Shown: in pieces, positions 60,680 to 64,000 of the stretch | Position numbering within the stretch: the first letter of the stretch is position 1 | Layout: every line of letters begins with the position of its first letter | Assembly: GCA_018826295.1 (NCBI GenBank) | Contig: JAHJZX010000034.1 | Coordinates: forward strand, 1-64,000 | Direction of reading: 5' to 3' | Origin: Gammaproteobacteria bacterium | GTDB lineage: Bacteria; Pseudomonadota; Gammaproteobacteria; Enterobacterales; Alteromonadaceae | DNA length: 64,000 nt | Notes under the pieces: model-generated | What the model saw: the letters and a program-made list of their open reading frames with translations, nothing else | Databases searched by the model: none | What the model was told of the DNA's origin: nothing | Position numbers and translations under genes: made by a program

Positions 60680-60988
60680 ATGAAAAAACTCTCCAAAGTA
60701 CAACTAAAACAACAGGCCGCGGTATTGGATGCGGTAACGGCACTGGAGCAGCAGGCGCTGGTAGAATTACCGGGTGCGGTGCAGTGCTGGTTTAGTATGG
60801 AATATGAAGCCTTTCCGCTGTCGTTGCTGGTGCGGTTGCAATTTGCGGCGCAACCTTATTTAGACGCGGCGCAGCCGCAACTGCTGGCCTGGCAAAAGCG
60901 CTTAAGTGCGTTAATGCTGAAAAAGGGCATAGTGCTAAAAGATATGCGCAAGCATCTGGTGTTTACCCTAAACAGCCCTGATGATTAA
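60680..60988 (+). CDS. Small conserved hypothetical protein
   Basis: 102 residues from ATG 60680, with AAGGTAAG upstream; the track start at 60512 is inside the flavoprotein gene. It reads MKKLSKVQLKQQAAVLDAV, a region with CWFSMEYEAFPLSLLVRL, and a basic C-terminal helix with LKDMRKHLVF. There are no membrane spans or signal peptide. It is probably co-transcribed with the flavoprotein. I do not recognise the family; the compact mixed fold suggests a genuine gene. Confidence 0.72.
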   Translation: MKKLSKVQLKQQAAVLDAVTALEQQALVELPGAVQCWFSMEYEAFPLSLLVRLQFAAQPYLDAAQPQLLAWQKRLSALMLKKGIVLKDMRKHLVFTLNSPDD

Positions 60989-61017
60989 TCTGATAACGAC
61001 ACCTTGCTGAGACTGCT

Positions 61018-61989
61018 ATGAAATATTATCTGGGCGCTTATGCTGCTTCGCCTAATCAAACTGGCTGGGACGCTGAGCTGGAAACGGCTTATTACGACGA
61101 GCTGAAAAAACTGCCGCAGCTGAAAGGGCTGGAGCACCCGTTTTTAGGCCGCTTGCATCAGCACGACGACGACTGGTTTTTAGCCAATACCAACCCGCAG
61201 TGGGATTATGTGTTTACCTGCATTCCCGGCATTATGAATGCGCTGGCGCACAATCCGCTGTTTGGCCTGGCGTCAGTAGATGAAAGCGGCCGGCAGGCGG
61301 CGCTGGATTTTATGCAGCAGGCGTGTGCTGCTATTGGCAAACTGAACGCGCATTTACGGCGCCAGGCGGTAACGGCGATCCAAATTCAAACGGCGCCGGC
61401 GCGCAATAAAGCACCATCTTCTAAAGCAGCACTGCTGGCCTCGCTTAAAACAATGCTTGAATGGGACTGGCAGGGCGCCCGCATTGTTATTGAGCACTGT
61501 GACGCTTATGTGCCAGAACATGCGCCTTCGAAAGGTTTTTTAGCACTGCAGGATGAACTTGACGTGTTAACGGCGGTAAATGCCACTTTGCCAGCGTCGC
61601 AACCGCTGGGAATGGTGATTAACTGGGGGCGTTCGGTATTTGAAACCCGCCGCAGCGATGGCGCGCTGCAGCATCTGCTTGCAGCGCAGGCGGCCGGCGT
61701 GTTAAGCGGGCTGATGTTTTCCGGTGTATCGGATCAGGACAGCGAATACGGCGCTTGGCGCGACAGCCATCAACCGCCGCAAGCCAGCGCACTGGTACAG
61801 CCGGGTGAGCCAGGTAGTTGGATGACAGAGCAGGCCATGGCGCAGTGCCTGGCGGCCTGTAAGGCCGCGGATTTACTTATTCTGGGGGCAAAAATCGGTA
61901 TCCGGCCACACAGCGCCGATATCAACCACAGGCTGGCTTATATCTGCGCGACGCTGGCCATTTTGCAGCGCAATGTTAAGCCGGGTTAA
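61018..61989 (+). CDS. DUF4862 family protein (TIM-barrel-like)
   Basis: 323 residues. It resembles DUF4862: KYYLGAYAASPNQTGWD, an FTCIPGIMNALAHNPLFGLAS block, IVIEHCDAYVPEHAPSKGF, MVINWGRSVFETR and a C-terminal GAKIGIRPHSADINHR. The Glu, His, Asn and Asp residues in strands resemble xylose-isomerase-like barrels. No signal peptide. The substrate is unknown. It follows the small hypothetical gene by 29 bases and may share its transcript. It is convergent with the membrane protein gene downstream. Confidence 0.78.
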   Translation: MKYYLGAYAASPNQTGWDAELETAYYDELKKLPQLKGLEHPFLGRLHQHDDDWFLANTNPQWDYVFTCIPGIMNALAHNPLFGLASVDESGRQAALDFMQQACAAIGKLNAHLRRQAVTAIQIQTAPARNKAPSSKAALLASLKTMLEWDWQGARIVIEHCDAYVPEHAPSKGFLALQDELDVLTAVNATLPASQPLGMVINWGRSVFETRRSDGALQHLLAAQAAGVLSGLMFSGVSDQDSEYGAWRDSHQPPQASALVQPGEPGSWMTEQAMAQCLAACKAADLLILGAKIGIRPHSADINHRLAYICATLAILQRNVKPG

Positions 61990-61990
61990 C

Positions 61991-62452
61991 TTACTGCGGC
62001 GTTGACGCTGTGTGGGCTTTGATATGGCTAAAGTGTTTAATGGCCAGTAAGCCCACTATGGCTATGGCGAAGCTGGGTATTAAGGTATTGATATAACTTA
62101 AATAGGTCAGGCTAAGCTCATCACGCAGTTCAACTAAGCGCCACAAGCTGTGTAAGCCCAGCACAAAGATCGGCAACACTATTAACCCAAGATGATAGTG
62201 GCGCTGTTCTCCCTGCAAATATAACAAGGCAGCCGCGGCCGGTAGCGCCAGTAGCAGGTGCAGTACTAAGTCGGCAACCGACATAATGAGTAAGGCTGAA
62301 TCACGCCAGTTGGCCGACGCACTAAGCCATTCTGGCAGCGGGTTGATGCTGCTGATATAGGCAAAACACAGAATCACAAAGTACAGATGGGCGCCACCGA
62401 CCAACAACGAGATCAGCGAGCGGATAACAAAAATGGCCAGATTGGCAGTCAT
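61991..62452 (-). CDS. Four-helix membrane protein of unknown function
   Basis: 153 residues from ATG 62452, with GGAG seven bases upstream; the track start at 62503 has none. Four hydrophobic spans are visible (FVIRSLISLLVGGAHLYFVI; a second with DLVLHLLLALPAAAALLYL; a third with GLIVLPIFVLGLHSLW; a fourth with SFAIAIVGLLAI), with polar C-terminus. No recognised family or motif. It lies one base past the convergent DUF4862 stop. Confidence 0.7.
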   Translation of the reverse strand: MTANLAIFVIRSLISLLVGGAHLYFVILCFAYISSINPLPEWLSASANWRDSALLIMSVADLVLHLLLALPAAAALLYLQGEQRHYHLGLIVLPIFVLGLHSLWRLVELRDELSLTYLSYINTLIPSFAIAIVGLLAIKHFSHIKAHTASTPQ

Positions 62453-62512
62453 AACTAGGCTCCGGCGGAATAATTGCCGGCAAGGTAGCATGCCGGTTTG
62501 CAACAGACAATA

Positions 62513-62534
62513 AAAAAGGGCCGTTCGGCCCTTT
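62513..62534 (-). terminator. Terminator of the S9 peptidase gene
   Basis: On the minus strand AAAGGGCC-GAAC-GGCCCTTT is followed by a T-run (TTTTTTATTG), 5 bases past the peptidase stop. A GNRA-like tetraloop and T-run make it a standard Rho-independent terminator. Confidence 0.88.
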
Positions 62535-62538
62535 GGTA

Positions 62539-64000
62539 TTAGTTAGACGGTGTGCGGTATTTTTCAAACCAGGCCAGCATATATTCGACTTTCTCAATCA
62601 TCCGGCCAGGCTTGTTTGATATGCCATGCGGAGAACCGGGAATTCGTACCAGTACGGTGTCGATACGGCGTAGTTTTAACGCCTGATAAAACTGCTCTGA
62701 CTCAGAAATCGGCGTGCGGCGGTCTTCTTCACCGGTAATCAAGATGGTTGGTGTAGTGACATTGCCTACCAGACTCAGTGGCGAACGTTGCCAGTAATGC
62801 TCGACGTTTTCCCACGGCACACCGGGGAACTGATGAAAGGTCTGATAGGTGTAGCTGTCGCCGGTCATTACCTTGCTTAACCAGTTAATAATAGGTTTTA
62901 CCACGGCGGCAGCTTTAAAGCGGTTGGTCAGGCCTATGGCATAAGCTGAGGCAATACCGCCGGCCGAGCCACCCCCGATAAACAGGTTGTTCTCGTCAAT
63001 AAAGCCCAGTTTTAACATGGCATCTACGCCGCTGTTATGATCAGCGAAATCTTCCGGTGAGCTGTATTTATTGTGCAGTAACATGGCAAAACGCTCGCCA
63101 TAAGATGAGCTGCCGCGGTGGTTATCATAAAACACCACATAGCCTTCTTTGGCATAACGCTGCATTTCAGCGCTCCACTGCGGGCCATAGGCCAGGTGTG
63201 GGCCGCCATGAATTTCCAGCAATAACGGGTATTTTTTCGCCGGATCAAAATCGGGTGGTGTCATATACCAGCCCTGAATTTCTTCGCCGTCAAACGAGGA
63301 TTTGTATTTAATTTCATGTACCTGAGCCAGTTTTTTATGCGCCAGCAAATCTTCATTTAGTGCAGTTAGCACCCGGCTTTTGCCTTTTTGCAGCACGGCA
63401 ACATCGCTGGGGCGCACACTGGTGCCATGGGTATAGGCAATAACGCCGTTATCAGACACCGAGTAGCTACCGCTTAAATACGGCTGCGGTTGGCTTACGC
63501 CACCCAAACTGGCGGTTAAGTCGGTCAGCTTGCCTTTGGCTGTTAAACTGGCCAGTTTACGCTGGCCCCGGTCGTCGTATTGCACTACAAAGCTGCTATT
63601 GCTTAACCAATTAGGCGATTCGATGCTGCGATCAAACTCTGCGGCAATATCGCTAATGTTGTTACTGGCCAGATTAAGCACTTTAAGTTTGCTGTTGCTA
63701 TAGGGCACTAACGCGTTGCTTTGCCATAAAAATGCCAGCTTTTTGCCATCAGGAGAAAACACCGGTGCTGACTCTTCTCCCGGCATTGAAGTTAGCTCGG
63801 TAAGTTGTTCGGTGGCTAAATTTAACTGATACAGGTTGGCATCGCGCGGTTGGTATTCCCACTCTGCCGCCAGGTTGGCGGCAAACACCAGCGCCTTGCT
63901 GTCGGGGGTAAACTGTAAATCGCTGCCGTAATTAAAATCGCCCTGAGTTAGCTGGCGTGCCGTGCCGCCACTGGCCGGCAGCACAAAAATCTGCCGGAAT
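62539..64000 (-). CDS. S9 family prolyl-oligopeptidase-type peptidase, N-terminus outside window
   Basis: At least 487 codons; the frame is open to base 64000, and the GTG used by the track at 63984 is internal. The visible N-terminal part is a TolB/WD40-like propeller (QLTQGDFNYGSDLQFTPDSK, SAPVFSPDGKKLAFLWQS). The C-terminal part is an alpha/beta hydrolase with nucleophile Ser in GGGSAGGIASAYAIG, Asp near LITGEEDRRTPISESEQF and His in IPGSPHGISNKPGR. It should cleave short peptides (dipeptidyl- or acylaminoacyl-peptidase-like). Cellular location cannot be told because the start, and any signal peptide, is missing. Confidence 0.9.
   Translation of the reverse strand, partial: FRQIFVLPASGGTARQLTQGDFNYGSDLQFTPDSKALVFAANLAAEWEYQPRDANLYQLNLATEQLTELTSMPGEESAPVFSPDGKKLAFLWQSNALVPYSNSKLKVLNLASNNISDIAAEFDRSIESPNWLSNSSFVVQYDDRGQRKLASLTAKGKLTDLTASLGGVSQPQPYLSGSYSVSDNGVIAYTHGTSVRPSDVAVLQKGKSRVLTALNEDLLAHKKLAQVHEIKYKSSFDGEEIQGWYMTPPDFDPAKKYPLLLEIHGGPHLAYGPQWSAEMQRYAKEGYVVFYDNHRGSSSYGERFAMLLHNKYSSPEDFADHNSGVDAMLKLGFIDENNLFIGGGSAGGIASAYAIGLTNRFKAAAVVKPIINWLSKVMTGDSYTYQTFHQFPGVPWENVEHYWQRSPLSLVGNVTTPTILITGEEDRRTPISESEQFYQALKLRRIDTVLVRIPGSPHGISNKPGRMIEKVEYMLAWFEKYRTPSN

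Noticed and set aside
1-64000. CRISPR array, prophage structural genes, rRNA genes or a replication origin
   Set aside because: I found no regularly spaced repeats, no capsid, tail or lysis genes, no rRNA signature sequence and no dnaA-box cluster in the window.

Overview
The window looks like chromosomal DNA of a mid-GC marine or aquatic gammaproteobacterium. The style of the genes (PrlC, RsmJ, WaaA, hut, petrobactin) suggests the Alteromonadales / Rheinheimera-Alishewanella neighbourhood. This is inference from protein families; there is no rRNA or other marker gene here to fix the taxon.

Layout. (1) 1-4878 is the right-hand end of a genomic island. It holds the distal part of an ISPpu12-like element (lspA, a CDF-type cation transporter and a divergent MerR regulator, ending in a terminal-repeat-like sequence near 1793), inserted into a gene of which only a 3' piece remains. 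Two tandem paralogous tyrosine recombinases follow, then a 3' fragment of a tRNA-Leu(CAA) gene, the classical leuX-type attachment site. (2) 4879-5627 carries a ParD antitoxin gene and a parE toxin gene broken by an in-frame amber codon. (3) 5876-12000 is core metabolism: a VOC protein, a Tat-exported sugar-isomerase-like protein, the MesX-MesD oxygen-dependent methionine synthase pair behind a clear MetJ operator, a TauE/SafE permease, a coiled-coil protein and a LysR regulator. Two copies of a dispersed inverted-repeat element lie here. (4) 12286-17219 is histidine degradation (hutH and an unusually long, animal-like hutU), then a Tat-exported PLP enzyme. (5) 17328-23582 is signalling: an MHYT-PAS hybrid kinase with HPt, overlapping an HD-GYP response regulator; an SMP-30 protein; and an OmpR-type regulator that lacks the phospho-acceptor Asp and sits behind a Fur-box promoter.

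(6) 23605-38438 is the centrepiece, an iron/siderophore locus. A minus-strand operon encodes complete petrobactin synthesis (AsbA, AsbB, AsbC, a fused AsbD-AsbE, AsbF), followed by two small membrane proteins, a PepSY protein and a membrane acyltransferase-like protein. Upstream are a MATE exporter and a divergent TonB-dependent receptor with a DUF2218 gene. Fur boxes precede asbA and the receptor. A second, unassigned palindromic motif (TGTAACAATTGTAA) occurs three times in the same two control regions.

(7) 38487-45416: a diguanylate cyclase with an ethylene-receptor-type copper-binding membrane domain, a PhoD-like phosphatase, an AT-rich hipBA toxin-antitoxin module and gor. (8) 45585-64000: prlC, a lipoprotein, a DNA glycosylase overlapping rsmJ, a peroxiredoxin, two glycosyltransferases divergent from a WaaA-KdkA fusion (LPS inner core), a Sel1-repeat protein, a secreted subtilase, a flavoprotein with two small conserved genes, a membrane protein, and an S9 peptidase cut by the window end.

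The most notable items are the compact petrobactin locus with its fused AsbDE and extra operator motif, the pseudo-receiver regulator under Fur control, the ethylene-sensor-like cyclase, the WaaA-KdkA fusion, and the tandem recombinases at leuX.
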